Shown here: positions 63,779 to 64,000 of the stretch, one piece after another
How the letters are laid out: every line of letters begins with the position of its first letter
Numbering within the stretch: the stretch's first letter is position 1
From: Bacteroidota bacterium
Lineage (GTDB): Bacteria; Bacteroidota; Bacteroidia; M30B66
Reading direction: 5' to 3'
DNA length: 64,000 nt
Assembly: GCA_027483445.1 (NCBI GenBank)
Contig: JAIXUS010000082.1
Coordinates: 1-64,000, forward strand
Notes under the pieces: generated by a model
Told to the model about the DNA's origin: nothing
Seen by the model: the letters and a program-made list of their open reading frames with translations, nothing else
Database searches by the model: none
Program-made: the position numbers and the translations under genes

Positions 63779-64000
63779 ATGGAAAAGCCCGATATCCGAA
63801 CCCTTTCGCTGGCCGAGCTCACAGAATGGCTACTGCAACAAGGGCAGCCGCGGTTTCGTGCCAAACAAATTCACGAGTGGCTTTGGAAAAAGGCTGTTGG
63901 AAGCTTTTCGGAGATGACCAACCTAAGCCTGCCTCTGCGTCAACTGCTCGAAACGCACTTCCATCTACGACAGGCAGCGGCGGTAAATGCCCAAAAAAGC
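63779..64000 (+). CDS. rlmN: 23S rRNA A2503 methyltransferase RlmN, N-terminal part
   Basis: The first 74 codons, cut by the window end. SLAELTEWLLQQGQPRFRAKQ and IHEWLWKKAVGSFSEMTNLS are the RlmN N-terminal accessory domain that recognises RNA before the radical-SAM domain. The enzyme methylates C2 of A2503 in 23S rRNA and A37 in some tRNAs. The radical-SAM cysteines lie beyond the window. Confidence 0.9.
   Translation, partial: MEKPDIRTLSLAELTEWLLQQGQPRFRAKQIHEWLWKKAVGSFSEMTNLSLPLRQLLETHFHLRQAAAVNAQKS

Overview
The window is a chromosomal stretch of a Bacteroidota bacterium, most likely of the Flavobacteriia or a close class. The signs are type IX secretion (T9SS) parts and cargo with both type A and type B C-terminal sorting domains, a SprB-like repeat protein, DUF6427/DUF6341 and DUF4295 family proteins, a bacillithiol enzyme (BshC), and promoters with the Bacteroidota -7 box TAnnTTTG. 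Species cannot be named from this. I see no rRNA, tRNA, CRISPR array, prophage or intact insertion sequence. About fifty protein genes are supported, nearly all housekeeping or cell-envelope genes.

Layout: 0-5.3 kb, Nudix hydrolase, a MutS2-like ATPase without an Smr domain, and a type B T9SS cargo protein. 5.3-11.2 kb, bshC, a small secreted protein, then rimO, ftsY, a DUF4295 gene and rpmG on the minus strand. 11.5-16.1 kb, a minus-strand run DUF6427-purQ-glyA-fumarylacetoacetase with a terminator, and a divergent 54-codon DUF6341 gene. 16.2-19.7 kb, a plus-strand run DUF5686-lptB-purS, convergent with pssA and an acyltransferase. 21.8-28 kb, a PorV/PorQ-type barrel followed by a 1671-residue C25 peptidase of PorU2 type. 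28.3-41.5 kb, lipoproteins, a PhoH ATPase, a nitronate monooxygenase-like protein, TadA, a seven-blade propeller lipoprotein, an AAA/DUF4143 ATPase with a perfect palindrome at its promoter, atpDC, a PDZ-hydrolase, an AraC regulator and a CobW-type GTPase. 41.6-43.9 kb, two tandem paralogous barrel-like genes between decayed inverted repeats. 44-49.8 kb, a giant adhesin-like T9SS cargo protein. 50-64 kb, an SLC13 transporter, a DUF4139 protein, gamma carbonic anhydrase, pccB, SulP, a SNF2 helicase, an amidohydrolase and the start of rlmN.

The unusual content is between the genes. Two dispersed repeat families fill most large gaps. Family B is about 245 bp, with 15-bp terminal inverted repeats (GGGCCTACTGAAAAA); one copy has a perfect 6-bp target duplication, so it behaves like a MITE. 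Family A is 150-280 bp, GC-rich, with conserved ends and a central hairpin whose arms change together between copies while the loop grows or shrinks; it occurs in two subfamilies and as orphan halves. I found no transposase for either family in the window, so any mobilising enzyme would be encoded elsewhere.
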